DNA of 64,000 bases from the NCBI GenBank assembly GCA_002709085.1, contig PAPR01000065.1, positions 1-64,000 on the forward strand, written 5' to 3'. Position 1 is the first letter of the stretch, and each line of letters opens with the position of its first letter. Under the pieces are notes generated by a model. It saw nothing but the letters and a program-made list of their open reading frames with translations, was not told the DNA's origin and did no database searches. This document shows, one piece after another, positions 9,460 to 20,554 of the stretch. This DNA comes from Pseudooceanicola sp. GTDB taxonomy: Bacteria > Pseudomonadota > Alphaproteobacteria > Rhodobacterales > Rhodobacteraceae. A program made the translations under genes and the position numbers.

Positions 9460-9591
9460 GCACAGCCGTGACTTAGGCAAAGTGGCTCGGGTGGTCAAGC
9501 ACTGGGTCGTGGAGGAGGGGTCCGGTTTGCAGCAGCCGTAGACACTCTGCCTGGGTTGGTCTATCGCAGGCGCAAGCTTTCGGAGGGCCAG

Positions 9592-10638
9592 ATGAGCGAC
9601 AAGACAAACGGGATGACCTACGCCGATGCGGGGGTCGATATCGACGCTGGGAACCAGTTGGTGGATCGCATCAAACCAGCCGCCAAACGCACGGCACGCA
9701 GTGGCTCCATGGCCGGTCTGGGCGGGTTCGGTGCCTTGTTCGATCTGAAAGGCGCAGGCTACAACGATCCGATCCTCGTCGCGGCGACGGATGGTGTGGG
9801 GACCAAGCTGCGCATCGCGATCGATACCGGTCATGTCGACACCATCGGGGTGGACCTCGTGGCGATGTGCGTCAACGATCTGGTGTGTCAGGGCGCGGAG
9901 CCCTTGTTCTTTCTCGATTATTTCGCCACCGGCAAATTGAAGCTGGACGAGGCGACCCGCATCATCGAGGGTATTGCGCTGGGCTGCGAACGCTCCGGCT
10001 GCGCGCTGATCGGGGGGGAGACCGCCGAGATGCCCGGCATGTATCACGATGGCGATTTTGATCTGGCGGGGTTCGCCGTCGGCGCGATGGAGCGTGGCGC
10101 GGACCTGCCTGCCGGTGTCGCTGAGGGCGATGTGCTCTTGGGCCTCGCCTCGGATGGCGTGCATTCCAACGGGTATTCGCTGGTGCGTCGCATCGTCGAG
10201 GCCTCCGGCCTCGGCTGGTCGGATGCCTGTCCCTGGGGCGAGGGTACGCTGGGCGAGGCGCTGCTGGCGCCGACGCGGCTCTACGTCAAATCGGCGCTCG
10301 ACGCAGTTCGTGCCGGGGGCGTGCACGGGCTGGCCCATATCACCGGCGGCGGTCTGACGGAGAATCTGCCACGCGTGCTGCCCGAAAGGTTGGGCGCCGA
10401 GGTCGATTTGGGCGCGTGGACGCTGCCACCCGTGTTCCAATGGCTCGCGGAGCAGGGCGGTATGGCGCAAGCTGAACTTCTCAAGACCTTCAACGCGGGG
10501 ATCGGCATGGTTCTGGTGGTCGCCCCGGATCGGTCGGAGGCGCTGCGCGAGACGCTCACTGCGGCAGGTGAGGGCGTCACGGTTCTGGGTCGTGTCACAG
10601 CCGGGCAGGGGGTCAGCTACCAGGGGTCGCTTCTTTGA
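9592..10638 (+). CDS. purM: Phosphoribosylformylglycinamidine cyclo-ligase
   Basis: [53 protein letters not shown]. Confidence 0.96.
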   Translation: MSDKTNGMTYADAGVDIDAGNQLVDRIKPAAKRTARSGSMAGLGGFGALFDLKGAGYNDPILVAATDGVGTKLRIAIDTGHVDTIGVDLVAMCVNDLVCQGAEPLFFLDYFATGKLKLDEATRIIEGIALGCERSGCALIGGETAEMPGMYHDGDFDLAGFAVGAMERGADLPAGVAEGDVLLGLASDGVHSNGYSLVRRIVEASGLGWSDACPWGEGTLGEALLAPTRLYVKSALDAVRAGGVHGLAHITGGGLTENLPRVLPERLGAEVDLGAWTLPPVFQWLAEQGGMAQAELLKTFNAGIGMVLVVAPDRSEALRETLTAAGEGVTVLGRVTAGQGVSYQGSLL

Positions 10639-11234
10639 GCAAACGGGTCGCGATCCTTATTTCGGGCGGCGGGTCCAACATGGTGAAGCTGGTCGAGAGC
10701 ATGACCGGCGATCACCCCGCACGCCCTGTTCTGGTGGTGGCCAACAGCGCCGCCGCAGGGGGGCTGGCCAGGGCGGCGGATTTGGGCGTGTCGACAGCGG
10801 TGGTCGATCACCGGCCCTACAAGGGGGATCGCGCGGCGTTCGAGGCAGAAATGATCCGGGTCCTTGATGCCGCGAGACCCGACATCCTGTGCTTGGCCGG
10901 CTTCATGCGGATTCTGACACCTCAGTTTATCGACCATTACGCCGGTCGGATGTTGAACATCCACCCCTCGCTCCTGCCGAAGTATCGCGGGCTGAGCACC
11001 CATGCCCGCGCGATCGAGGCGGGCGACAATCAGGCGGGATGCTCCGTTCATGAGGTGACTGCCGAACTCGACGGGGGGCCGGTTCTGGGGCAGGCGAGGG
11101 TCGCGATCGACCCCGGCGATGATGCCGAAACCCTTGCGGCAAGGGTTCTGCTGCAGGAACATCGCCTTTATCCCGAGGCGTTGCGCCGCTTCGCGCTTGG
11201 CGACCGGCGTGTCTTTGAATTGGGGGCGGAATAA
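10635..11234 (+). CDS. purN: Phosphoribosylglycinamide formyltransferase
   Basis: [45 protein letters not shown]; overlaps the purM stop. Confidence 0.96.
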   Translation: MSKRVAILISGGGSNMVKLVESMTGDHPARPVLVVANSAAAGGLARAADLGVSTAVVDHRPYKGDRAAFEAEMIRVLDAARPDILCLAGFMRILTPQFIDHYAGRMLNIHPSLLPKYRGLSTHARAIEAGDNQAGCSVHEVTAELDGGPVLGQARVAIDPGDDAETLAARVLLQEHRLYPEALRRFALGDRRVFELGAE

Positions 11235-11354
11235 TCGCCTGTCCGCTCAGCGCCCGGTCCTGCGCGGCCTTGCCTTCCCAACCCGGTTGGAATGGCCTAT
11301 ACGGGCAGAGCGTCGGTGCTATCCGACCTTAATTCACGACGTCAAAAGGGTCAC

Positions 11355-12518
11355 ATGCGAACGATAACCACGACCGAGGAACTGGCAGACTTCTGCATGA
11401 CAGCGGCCCGCCATGATTATGTGACCGTCGATACCGAGTTTCTTCGCGAACGTACCTATTATTCCCAGCTCTGCCTGATCCAGCTTGCCATGCCTGGCGA
11501 GGACGATAGCACCGCCGTCTTGGTGGACCCGCTGGCCCAGGGCATTGACCTTGCCCCGCTTTACGAGCTTTTCCGCGACACCTCGGTGGTCAAGGTGTTC
11601 CATGCCGCGCGTCAGGATCTGGAGATCTTCTTTGTCGACGCCGGGGTGATCCCCGAGCCGCTGTTTGACACGCAGATCGCCGCGATGGTCTGCGGCTTTG
11701 GCGAACAGGTCGGCTATGAGACGCTGGTCAAACGGATCGCCAAGGAGCAGATCGACAAATCCTCGCGCTTTACCGACTGGTCGCGCCGCCCCCTGACCGA
11801 TGCGCAAAAGAAATATGCGCTGGCCGATGTGACTCATCTGCGCAAGGTCTATGAATTCCTTGCCGACAAGTTGAAACGCCAGAACCGCGAACCCTGGGTG
11901 GCCGAAGAGCTGAAGATCCTGACCTCTCCGGAGACGTATATCGCCCGTCCCGAAGAGGCTTGGCAGCGTATCCGGACACGCACCACCTCTCCGCGATTCC
12001 TCGGTATCGTCAAGGCCTTGGCGGAGTTCCGCGAGAGCTACGCCCAGACCAATAACGTACCGCGCAGTCGGGTCTACAAGGACGACGCGCTGGTAGAGCT
12101 GGCCTCGACCAAGCCGACGGATATGAAGGACCTCTCGCGCTCGCGGCTCCTGATGCGCGAAGGCCGCAAGGGCGAGATTGCCGAAGGTATCCTCGCCGCC
12201 GTGCAGACCGGACTGGCCATGCCGAACGATGAATTGCCCCGCCCCGATCGGTCGAACGAAAAGCTTCAGGTGGATCCCGCCTTGGCCGATCTGCTGCGCG
12301 TGCTCTTGAAGGCCAAAGCGGACGGCGCGGGCGTTGCGCCGCGCCTGATCGCGGCCACGTCGGAGCTGGATGCAATCTCGGCCGGCAAGCGCGACGTGCC
12401 GGCGCTATCGGGTTGGCGGCTGGATGTGTTTGGTTCCGATGCTTTGCGCCTGTGCGAAGGCAAAGTAGGTCTGGCCGCGCGCAATGGCCGGGTAGATATC
12501 TTTGAGATTGCCGGCTGA
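11355..12518 (+). CDS. rnd: Ribonuclease D
   Basis: YVTVDTEFLRERTYYSQLCLIQ DEDD exonuclease motif; HRDC-like C-terminus. Confidence 0.93.
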   Translation: MRTITTTEELADFCMTAARHDYVTVDTEFLRERTYYSQLCLIQLAMPGEDDSTAVLVDPLAQGIDLAPLYELFRDTSVVKVFHAARQDLEIFFVDAGVIPEPLFDTQIAAMVCGFGEQVGYETLVKRIAKEQIDKSSRFTDWSRRPLTDAQKKYALADVTHLRKVYEFLADKLKRQNREPWVAEELKILTSPETYIARPEEAWQRIRTRTTSPRFLGIVKALAEFRESYAQTNNVPRSRVYKDDALVELASTKPTDMKDLSRSRLLMREGRKGEIAEGILAAVQTGLAMPNDELPRPDRSNEKLQVDPALADLLRVLLKAKADGAGVAPRLIAATSELDAISAGKRDVPALSGWRLDVFGSDALRLCEGKVGLAARNGRVDIFEIAG

Positions 12519-12590
12519 GCCGATCGGCCCGGCAGGCGGTGCCAGGGCCAGTGCGCGACGGCGATTGTTGCGAGGCTGCCCCGCAGCCGT

Positions 12591-13088
12591 TTAGCGGCGC
12601 GAGGTCAGAATGTTGCTGGCGCTAAGCACTTCGATCCGCTTGATCGTAGCCAAATCCTGGTCCGATACCCTCACCGCCGCTACGACCTGGCGCGAGGCGG
12701 CAGTGCCGACGGGCCGAACAGGCTGGTCCGCCACCAAGACATAGCGCAGCACGTCGTCAGGCCCTTCCGGTCCGTCCACGGCTTTCAGCCCAACGTTATA
12801 GGCCCCTTGACGGGAGGGCACGCCGGTGACGCGCACGATGGCCCCGCCCGGCAGACGATCCACCGTCATTTCGGTGATCTGCGCGACGGGTGTACGCTCA
12901 TCAGGACGATCAGGGCGCAGCGAGATCGCAGAGCGGCGCGGAATCAGCGGGTTGGTCTCAGAAGGGGTAACCTCCCGCGCCTCGGCGCGCCCGAACCAGT
13001 TCAGCGGGTTGATCCGGCTGTCCCGGACGCGTCCGCAGCTTGTCAGAACCAGGGCGGCGATCAGAAGAAGGGGGATCGTCTTGCGCAT
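12591..13088 (-). CDS. Putative lipoprotein of unknown function
   Basis: MRKTIPLLLIAALVLTSCGRVRDS lipobox; upstream part of the listed ORF overlaps sufE and is probably not translated. Confidence 0.65.
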   Translation of the reverse strand: MRKTIPLLLIAALVLTSCGRVRDSRINPLNWFGRAEAREVTPSETNPLIPRRSAISLRPDRPDERTPVAQITEMTVDRLPGGAIVRVTGVPSRQGAYNVGLKAVDGPEGPDDVLRYVLVADQPVRPVGTAASRQVVAAVRVSDQDLATIKRIEVLSASNILTSRR

Positions 13089-13209
13089 CTCGGGACCTTT
13101 CATCACTAAAGGTTGGGTAACGCATTGGAGAGCGGTTGAAAAGCCGTTCCAGCGGGTGGACAGGCGGCTTTCGGGCGCATACCTCCACTTCAAAGCGAAG
13201 GAGTGGTCG

Positions 13210-13611
13210 ATGGCACAACCTGCATTCGAGGCAATCGTCGAGGATTTCGAGTTCCTGGAGGACTGGGAGGACCGGTACCGCCACGTGATCGAACTGGGCA
13301 AGACGATGGACCCGCTGGACGACGCGCTGAAGGTGCCGGCGAACAAGGTCGATGGCTGTGCCAGTCAGGTCTGGCTTTATCCCACGGTCGAAAACGGTGC
13401 TTTCCGGTTTGATGGCGACAGCGACGCCATGATCGTGCGGGGGCTGGTCGCGGTGTTGCGTACTCTCTACAACGGCTTGCCGGTGGCAGAGGTGGGCAAG
13501 GTCGATGCAGGTGGAGAGCTGGCGCGCCTCGGGTTGCAGGACCACCTTTCGGCGCAACGCTCCAACGGCGTGCGGTCGATGATCGCGCGAATCCGGGCGA
13601 CTGTGGCCTGA
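13210..13611 (+). CDS. sufE: SufE family Fe-S assembly protein
   Basis: LEDWEDRYRHVIELGKTM...NKVDGCASQVWL. Confidence 0.93.
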   Translation: MAQPAFEAIVEDFEFLEDWEDRYRHVIELGKTMDPLDDALKVPANKVDGCASQVWLYPTVENGAFRFDGDSDAMIVRGLVAVLRTLYNGLPVAEVGKVDAGGELARLGLQDHLSAQRSNGVRSMIARIRATVA

Positions 13612-13625
13612 GCCGCGAACCCCGA

Positions 13626-14135
13626 TCAGCCCGTGACGTAGGATCGCAGGCCGGAGACAAAGGTGTCGATCTCGCTCTGCAAGGCGGAGCCGGGAAAATC
13701 CGCAACCTCCTGTCGGTCTATCTCTCCGGGCATCAGCCGCGACATCAGCGCCTCGCACCGCGCTGCATCTACCTCGCTAAGCTTCAGATTTTTCGCAGCC
13801 GTGAGAATGGTGAGCCTTTCCTGCATCGCGCGCATGCCCCGAAACGCTTGCATCATCGGCGCAACCAACGCGGGATCATCGCGCCAGGACCACCCGGCGA
13901 ACAGTTCTTGTACCACGCGCTGACCGGCGCCGGTGCAAGAGTATCGCACACAGCCGGAAAACCCTTCCTGATGCAGGCGGTCGTGGATCGAACATCCGTG
14001 CCCGACCGGCGACAGGTTGGGGCAGGGGACGCCCGCCGGTTTGTCGATGGCAAAGCTCTCACCGCGATCAAAGGCCAGCGCGAGACAACAAAGCGCCGCG
14101 CAACTCGCGCAATCTTCGGTAAGCGAGACGGTCAT
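13626..14135 (-). CDS. Cys-rich conserved hypothetical protein
   Basis: MTVSLTEDCASCAALCCLALAFDRGESFAIDKPAGVPCPNL...GCSIHDRL; 4-nt overlap with upstream DUF1638-like gene. Confidence 0.75.
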   Translation of the reverse strand: MTVSLTEDCASCAALCCLALAFDRGESFAIDKPAGVPCPNLSPVGHGCSIHDRLHQEGFSGCVRYSCTGAGQRVVQELFAGWSWRDDPALVAPMMQAFRGMRAMQERLTILTAAKNLKLSEVDAARCEALMSRLMPGEIDRQEVADFPGSALQSEIDTFVSGLRSYVTG

Positions 14136-14803
14136 GCCTGCGCCACCGCTGCCTCCAGCGCGCCGGCCAGATCACCATAGCCGGTAAAGCGACGTTCAAA
14201 GGACAGTCCCAACTTGTCCGCCGCCGCTTGGGCCTGCCGGGTCAGATCGGAATCTTCGGTCTGGGCCAAATAGACCAGGGTCTGATAGTGTCCGAATATC
14301 ATCTCACGCAATTCCGGATGACGGTCCAATTTCAGACCCCGCCAGATCAGGGTGTCGAATTGGCGGGTCAAGAAGTCGGTGAGGAAAAAAGAAAAGACCT
14401 CCTCACGCGCGACAAAGGCATCGACGCCGTCGAAGAAGGCATAACAATGCGGTCCCCGGATCATCGCCACGCCCATTTCGTCGCAAACCCGAGCGAGATC
14501 GCCGCCGGTGCCACAGTCGGCGTAGGCGACAAAGATTTTGCCGTACCGGGCTCCGCGCGCCTGGATCGCGTCACGCACCGCCCCGGCGATCTTTTGTGGG
14601 TGGTTGTGCAGAATGGCGGGCAGGCAATGCAGATCGACGTGGGTCCAGCCGTTTACCCGGATCAGGGCGAGGATTTCGCGCGCCAAGGCACCGCAAGCAA
14701 GGACCAGAACCGTCCCGTCACCCCTGGCTGACAGCCCGTCGCGGGTAAGCGCGCCGTCGCTCACGCGAAGCGCGCCTGGTTTGGTTGCTGTCCCAGCTTG
14801 CAT
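14132..14803 (-). CDS. DUF1638-like protein
   Basis: LVLACGALAREILAL...HCLPAILHNHPQKI...VAYADCGTGGDL. Confidence 0.8.
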   Translation of the reverse strand: MQAGTATKPGALRVSDGALTRDGLSARGDGTVLVLACGALAREILALIRVNGWTHVDLHCLPAILHNHPQKIAGAVRDAIQARGARYGKIFVAYADCGTGGDLARVCDEMGVAMIRGPHCYAFFDGVDAFVAREEVFSFFLTDFLTRQFDTLIWRGLKLDRHPELREMIFGHYQTLVYLAQTEDSDLTRQAQAAADKLGLSFERRFTGYGDLAGALEAAVAQA

Positions 14804-14832
14804 GCCAAACCCCCTTTCAAGGGCGACAGGCG

Positions 14833-15537
14833 TCAGCCTGTGGCGCTTTGATTGTGTCTGCGGGCCACCATGGTTTTCGCAGTCTCCACCGCGACGGCGG
14901 CATCCCGGCAATAGGCATCCGCCCCGATGGCGCGCCCGAACTCTTCGTTCAACGGGGCGCCGCCGACCAAAACGATGTAGTCGTCGCGCTGGCCCTTTTC
15001 CTTGAGGGTGTCGATCACGACCTTCATGTAAGGCATCGTGGTGGTCAACAGGGCGGACATGCCCAGAATATCGGCCTCTTCGGCCACCAGCGCATCAAGG
15101 TATGCATCAACCGCGTTGTTGATACCCAGATCGACCACCTCAAATCCGGCGCCCTCCATCATCATCGCCACAAGGTTCTTGCCGATGTCGTGGATGTCGC
15201 CCTTCACGGTGCCGATCACCATCTTGCCGACACGAGGTGCGCCAGTTTCGATGAGCAGCGGTTTCAGGATGGCCATGCCCCCCTTCATCGCGTTCGCCGC
15301 CAAGAGAACCTCGGGGACAAAGAGAATGCCGTCGCGAAAGTCGTTGCCCACGATGGTCATCCCGCTGACCAGAGCCTTGGTCAGGATGTCGTAGGGCTGC
15401 CATCCGCGTTCCAGCAGGATGTTGACGCTCTCTTCGATCTCTTCCTTCATCCCATCGTAAAGGTCATCGCACATCTGTTCGACCAATTCGTCGTCATTCA
15501 GATCCGCCAGGATGATTTCGTTGTCTTCGTCCGACAT
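14833..15537 (-). CDS. Corrinoid (B12-binding) methyltransferase protein
   Basis: GTVKGDIHDIGKNLVAMMMEGAGFEVVDLGIN (DxHxxG cobalamin motif) and N-terminal cap helices. Confidence 0.9.
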   Translation of the reverse strand: MSDEDNEIILADLNDDELVEQMCDDLYDGMKEEIEESVNILLERGWQPYDILTKALVSGMTIVGNDFRDGILFVPEVLLAANAMKGGMAILKPLLIETGAPRVGKMVIGTVKGDIHDIGKNLVAMMMEGAGFEVVDLGINNAVDAYLDALVAEEADILGMSALLTTTMPYMKVVIDTLKEKGQRDDYIVLVGGAPLNEEFGRAIGADAYCRDAAVAVETAKTMVARRHNQSATG

Positions 15538-15759
15538 ATGCCTAACCTCGATGCGCGGTGGGAACGTCCTGCTGCGCCAAGGCATGACGGCTTTGACGTG
15601 ATAGAACGCGGTCGATTGCGACACCGCATTGCGTTGGACCGACCTTAGGTCGCAATCGCCGTGGGGAGAATGCGAAAAATCTTCATCTAGATCATGGATG
15701 TGGCTTGGATAAGGCGCTGCCCTCTTGTGAATGTTCGCGCTATGTTCCACATTTCGGAC

Positions 15760-16863
15760 ATGTATACGCCCATTCGCCCCCATCTGCCCGATCAAACCCT
15801 TGATGCTGAACGCCGCCGCGGGCGCGGCGCGGCGACGAATCGTCCGGGCCGGTTCGAAACCTATGATCGCCTCGTGATCGACGATGGCTGGGACATCGCC
15901 GACGAGGTCACCCAGATCCGCACCGAAGTACGCTTGGAAACCGCGCGCTCCATCATCACCTACAACAAATCGCCCGATCTGCCCTTTGATCGCTCGATCA
16001 ATCCATATCGGGGTTGTGAGCATGGCTGCGTCTATTGTTTCGCGCGGCCCAGTCACGCCTATCTTGGACTGTCACCGGGCCTTGATTTCGAAACCCGATT
16101 GACCGCGCGCCCGAACGCCGCCGAGGTGCTGGAGCGTGAGTTGCGCAATCCCAAATATAGCGTTGCGCCGATAGCCATCGGGACCAACACGGACCCTTAC
16201 CAGCCGATTGAACACCAGCACAGGATCACGCGCGCCTGTCTTGAGGTTCTGCGCGACTATAACCACCCCGTCGCCATCGTGACCAAAGGCACCGGAATCT
16301 TGCAGGACCTCGACATTATCGCCGATTTGGCGGCCAGGAACCTCGCACTTGTCGGCATCTCAGTGACGACCCTGTCGCCCGAGATCGCGCGCAAGATGGA
16401 GCCTCGCGTGCCCGGCCCGGCCAAGCGATTGCAGGTGATACGCGCATTGTCAGAGGCCGGGGTGCCGACCCGGATCATGGTCTCGCCAGTCGTACCCGGC
16501 CTCACGGACCATGAAGTCGAAGCGATCCTCGAGGCCGGTCGCGCTGCCGGCGCGCGCGCGGCGAGCTGGATCATGTTGCGCCTGCCGCAAGAGGTGGCGC
16601 CGCTGGTCGAGGACTGGCTGCGCGAACATTTCCCCGACCGCGCCGAAAAGGTGTTGCGCCGGTTGCGCGAGATGCACGGAGGGAAGCTTTACGATGCGCA
16701 ATGGGGCAAGCGGATGCGTGGCGAGGGCGTCTATGCCAGCATGATCGCCACCAGGTTCGAAGCTGCAGTCAAACGGCTCGGATTCGCGACCGGGTCCTTG
16801 GCGCTGCGCAGGGACCTCTTTGCCATGCCACCTCGCAAGGGCGACCAACTGAGCCTGTTTTGA
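15760..16863 (+). CDS. PA0069-type radical SAM protein
   Basis: INPYRGCEHGCVYCFARPSH (CxxxCxxC) and IGTNTDPYQPIE. Confidence 0.9.
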   Translation: MYTPIRPHLPDQTLDAERRRGRGAATNRPGRFETYDRLVIDDGWDIADEVTQIRTEVRLETARSIITYNKSPDLPFDRSINPYRGCEHGCVYCFARPSHAYLGLSPGLDFETRLTARPNAAEVLERELRNPKYSVAPIAIGTNTDPYQPIEHQHRITRACLEVLRDYNHPVAIVTKGTGILQDLDIIADLAARNLALVGISVTTLSPEIARKMEPRVPGPAKRLQVIRALSEAGVPTRIMVSPVVPGLTDHEVEAILEAGRAAGARAASWIMLRLPQEVAPLVEDWLREHFPDRAEKVLRRLREMHGGKLYDAQWGKRMRGEGVYASMIATRFEAAVKRLGFATGSLALRRDLFAMPPRKGDQLSLF

Positions 16864-16868
16864 CCCCG

Positions 16869-16901
16869 CTTCATCTCGTCAAAAATACTCCCGCCGGAGG
16901 C
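16869..16901 (+). repeat. Dispersed 33-nt repeat, copy 1
   Basis: cttcatctcgtcaaaaatactcccgccggaggc, 6 nt after the stop of the radical SAM gene; matches copy 2 with one mismatch. Confidence 0.85.
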
Positions 16902-17463
16902 ATACGTCAGATATCACATGCCGCAGCGCGATTTCAGACGTGAACCACCACACCAATCCTCAAAATTCCCGTTCTCTCCGGTTAACGCGAAGAATCGCGC
17001 ACTCTTTTCACGCACGCATTCGAGTTTTGAAGTGTGTTCCAAAATCAAACAGCGGTTACGACGCTCAATAACATCATGAAGCGATTATAGTTAAACTAAT
17101 TGGATTTTTTAACGGAAATCTATGCGCGAGGCAGTCGTTTCCTGCCGTATCCGGTTGCCCCTGTGGCGGCCTTGAATACCCTCATTCCCGATCTGCACCA
17201 CTTTTGCGACGGGCGCCGCCAAGCCTTTTCGTTTATAATTGAATGTTATTCGGTGGCGGATGGTTGTGTTAATTTTTACTCACCTATTCAAGGCCTTGAG
17301 GGTTTCCAAGCTGCATCATCTGCGTTGTGCTGCGGGGATTCAGCGGAACTTCGCTGCGACTGGACGGTTTTGTCCCCAAGGTTCTCCGACGATCAAAGAA
17401 CCGTGACCACTAGGACGACGACTGAGACGAACGATAAATTTTGGGAGCGACGAAAGACCGACC

Positions 17464-18267
17464 ATGCAACAGATCCCCCGCACACCCTTTCGGACCGACA
17501 GCCGCAGTGAGGCGACCCCGCCCAGTTGTTTCGCCTGCCGATTGGGCCGCTACGCCGATCTGTCCGACGATGAGAAGACCTTTATCGCCCGGATGGAAGA
17601 GGATGAGCGCAAGGTAAAGCGGGACAGCGTTATCATGCGGTCCGGCACCCCGGCGAGTGAGCTGTTCATCCTCAAGGAAGGCTGGGCAGTGGCCTCCACG
17701 ACGCTTAGCAAAGGGCGTCGGCAATCGTTGCGGATTTATCTGCCGGGTGAGGTGATCGGCCTTCCGGGATTGGGCGTGCGGGACGCGGCCCACGATGTGA
17801 CCATGGTAACATCCGGCGCCGTCTGCCCCTTTCCGAAGGACCACGTCACCGCGCTCTACACACGCGCCCCGCGGGTCGCCGCCTTGCTGACCGCCATCGC
17901 CAGTCTGGACCAGATCGCGCTGAAGGACCGGTTAGCCATGATGGGGGCGGGCACCGCACGCGAGCGAATGGCCCACTTCCTGCTCGACGTGCATGAGCGG
18001 CTGCTGTTGGCCAATCCCGATCTGGGCAAGCGGTTCCGCCTGCCGATGCGCCAGGTCGACATGGCTGAGGTGCTGGGCCTGACCAAGGTTTACGTCAACC
18101 GCCTGTTGCGCGCCTTCACCGAAGAAAAGCTGATCGAGATTCAGCGCCCCTACGTCCGGATCCTGCAACCGGCCGAGCTGCGTCGGATCGCGCAATACGA
18201 AAACCGCTACGACGAGATCGATTGTAGTTGGTTCCCGAGCGACCGGTCATTGGAAGTCAGTCACTGA
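17464..18267 (+). CDS. Crp/Fnr family transcriptional regulator
   Basis: cNMP-binding-like fold and HTH LPMRQVDMAEVLGLTKVYVNRLLRAFTEEKLI. Confidence 0.9.
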   Translation: MQQIPRTPFRTDSRSEATPPSCFACRLGRYADLSDDEKTFIARMEEDERKVKRDSVIMRSGTPASELFILKEGWAVASTTLSKGRRQSLRIYLPGEVIGLPGLGVRDAAHDVTMVTSGAVCPFPKDHVTALYTRAPRVAALLTAIASLDQIALKDRLAMMGAGTARERMAHFLLDVHERLLLANPDLGKRFRLPMRQVDMAEVLGLTKVYVNRLLRAFTEEKLIEIQRPYVRILQPAELRRIAQYENRYDEIDCSWFPSDRSLEVSH

Positions 18268-18460
18268 ATGAGCGGAGTGTGCCGGCACCCTCTTGGCTGA
18301 CAGTAGCGCTTCGCCACCTTATCAGTAAAAGATCGGGACGGGCGCGCGTGGATTTCGGTAGCGCCTGACTTCCCGCGAACAGCTCTATTTTGCGGACTAT
18401 TAAAATCCCCAAAACACCACTGGTCTTGACCAACTGGCGCGAATGCGGGACAGGAAAGCC

Positions 18461-19510
18461 ATGATTTCCTCCGAACGGCTCTCTCAGATCACACAACGGT
18501 TCGAATACCTCGAGGCGCGCATGGCCGAAGGGGGCGGGGGTTTTGCCGCCCTTTCACGCGAGTATTCCGACCTGCGCCCAGTGGTCGAGGCGATCAATCA
18601 TTGGCAGTCGGGTCAAATCGCGCTGGATGAGGCAGAGGCGATGCGTTCTGACCCCGAGATGCGTGACCTCGCAAATGAAGAGGTCGAGAGATTGTCGGCG
18701 CAGCTACCGCAGCTGGAGCGCGATCTGCAACTGGCCCTGCTACCGCGCGACGCGGCCGATGGGCGCCCCGCGATGATCGAAATTCGCCCCGGTACCGGTG
18801 GCGACGAGGCCGCGCTTTTCGCAGGGAGCCTTCTGCGGATGTACCAGCGCTACGCCGAAGCACGCGGCTGGCGATTTAACATCGTCGACATGACGGAGAC
18901 CGAACTGGGCGGCATCAAGGAGGTCGTCGGCAACATCCAGGGCGTCAACGTCTTTGCCCGGCTCAAGTTCGAAAGTGGTGTGCACAGAGTCCAGCGCGTG
19001 CCGGAAACCGAAAGCGGCGGGCGGATCCATACGTCTGCCGCGACGGTCGCTGTTCTACCCGAAGCCGAAGACGTCGATATTCACATAGATCCCAATGATT
19101 TGCGTATCGACACCATGCGCGCCTCCGGCGCCGGTGGCCAGCACGTCAACACGACGGATTCCGCCGTGCGCATCACCCATATCCCATCGGGTATCGTGGT
19201 CACGAGCGCCGAGAAATCGCAGCATCAGAACCGGGCAATCGCCATGCAGGTCCTGCGCAATCGTCTGTTTAACATGGAACGCCAACGCGCGGCGGATGAA
19301 CGCGCGGCGGATCGTAAGTCGCAGGTCGGCAGCGGTGATCGCAGCGAACGCATTCGCACCTACAACTTCCCGCAGGGCAGGGTGACGGACCACCGGATCA
19401 ACCTGACGCTCTATCGTCTGGATCAGGTGATGCAGGGCGATCTCGATGAGATCATCGACGCGCTGACCGCCGATCACCAGGCGACCCTTATGGCTGAGAT
19501 GGCCGGGTGA
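18461..19510 (+). CDS. prfA: Peptide chain release factor 1
   Basis: [27 protein letters not shown] (GGQ motif). Confidence 0.97.
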   Translation: MISSERLSQITQRFEYLEARMAEGGGGFAALSREYSDLRPVVEAINHWQSGQIALDEAEAMRSDPEMRDLANEEVERLSAQLPQLERDLQLALLPRDAADGRPAMIEIRPGTGGDEAALFAGSLLRMYQRYAEARGWRFNIVDMTETELGGIKEVVGNIQGVNVFARLKFESGVHRVQRVPETESGGRIHTSAATVAVLPEAEDVDIHIDPNDLRIDTMRASGAGGQHVNTTDSAVRITHIPSGIVVTSAEKSQHQNRAIAMQVLRNRLFNMERQRAADERAADRKSQVGSGDRSERIRTYNFPQGRVTDHRINLTLYRLDQVMQGDLDEIIDALTADHQATLMAEMAG

Positions 19511-20325
19511 ACCTGCGTCCTGCGATCAACGCATTGCAGGCGGCCGGCGTGGCCGACCCTGCGGGCGATGCGCGCCGGCTGTTCGACTGGGCCTACGCAC
19601 TGGGGCAGCGTGGTGAGCCGCAGGATCGCGACGCCCCCAACGCCACGACCCGAGCGACCTTTGATCGCGCAGTGGCCGCCCGCCAGCAGCGTCAGCCGGT
19701 CAGCCATATCATCGGTCGGCGCGCGTTCTGGAAGCACGAATTTATCGTGACCCCCGATGTGCTCGATCCGCGCCCCGAGACTGAAACGCTGGTCGAACAC
19801 GCACTGTCACTGCCCTTTTCGAAGGTGCTGGACCTTGGCACCGGGTCGGGCGCGATCCTCTTCTCTCTCCTCGCGGATCGTCCCGAAGCGCAGGGTGTCG
19901 GCAGCGATATGTCACCGGAGGCGTTGGACGTCGCCCGGCGGAATGCAGACGCCCTACAGGTCGTGGACCGGGTCCAGCTTGTCACATCGGATTGGTTCGA
20001 CAATATCGAGGGTCAATTCGATCTGATCGTGTCAAACCCGCCCTACATCTCCGCCGTCGAAATGCCGGATCTTTCGCCGGAGGTCCGCGATTGGGAACCC
20101 CATCTCGCGCTCAGCGACGGGGCGGACGGGCTGACAGCCTATCGCGCGATCACCGCGCAGGCGCGGACACACCTCAAGTCCCACGGGCATCTGGCAGTAG
20201 AGATCGGACCGACGCAGGGTGCAGCCGTCCGGGGCATGTTCACGGCTGTCGGGCTGATTGATGTCGCGATCCTGCCAGATCTCGATCAACGCGACCGGGT
20301 CGTCACCGGACAGCGACCTGGCTAG
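19507..20325 (+). CDS. prmC: Peptide chain release factor N5-glutamine methyltransferase
   Basis: [15 protein letters not shown] and SNPPYI; overlaps prfA stop. Confidence 0.95.
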   Translation: MNLRPAINALQAAGVADPAGDARRLFDWAYALGQRGEPQDRDAPNATTRATFDRAVAARQQRQPVSHIIGRRAFWKHEFIVTPDVLDPRPETETLVEHALSLPFSKVLDLGTGSGAILFSLLADRPEAQGVGSDMSPEALDVARRNADALQVVDRVQLVTSDWFDNIEGQFDLIVSNPPYISAVEMPDLSPEVRDWEPHLALSDGADGLTAYRAITAQARTHLKSHGHLAVEIGPTQGAAVRGMFTAVGLIDVAILPDLDQRDRVVTGQRPG

Positions 20326-20554
20326 GGTGGATCGAGGGGACGCGCGACTCTTCGCCCCGTTTCTCGCGCATCGGGGCATTTGCGCTTGTAATCCAATCCA
20401 TGACGTGTTTATTCGGTACTCAGTCAAGGCTGGGAAGCCTGCTCGCGTCCCCCTTGACCTCAGTAAGCCCAAAACGTCGACCGCAACCAACGCGCGAAAC
20501 TCGCGCAGGCCGGTGGCAAACGACAGCCATTTCAGCAAGGCTCACCCAAGACTC

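Noticed and set aside
9289-10470. 393-aa minus-strand ORF
   Set aside because: Antisense to purM and runs through the tRNA gene; not coding.
17100-17510. 136-aa ORF upstream of the Crp/Fnr gene
   Set aside because: No recognisable motif, poor composition and overlap with the regulator start; treated as intergenic.
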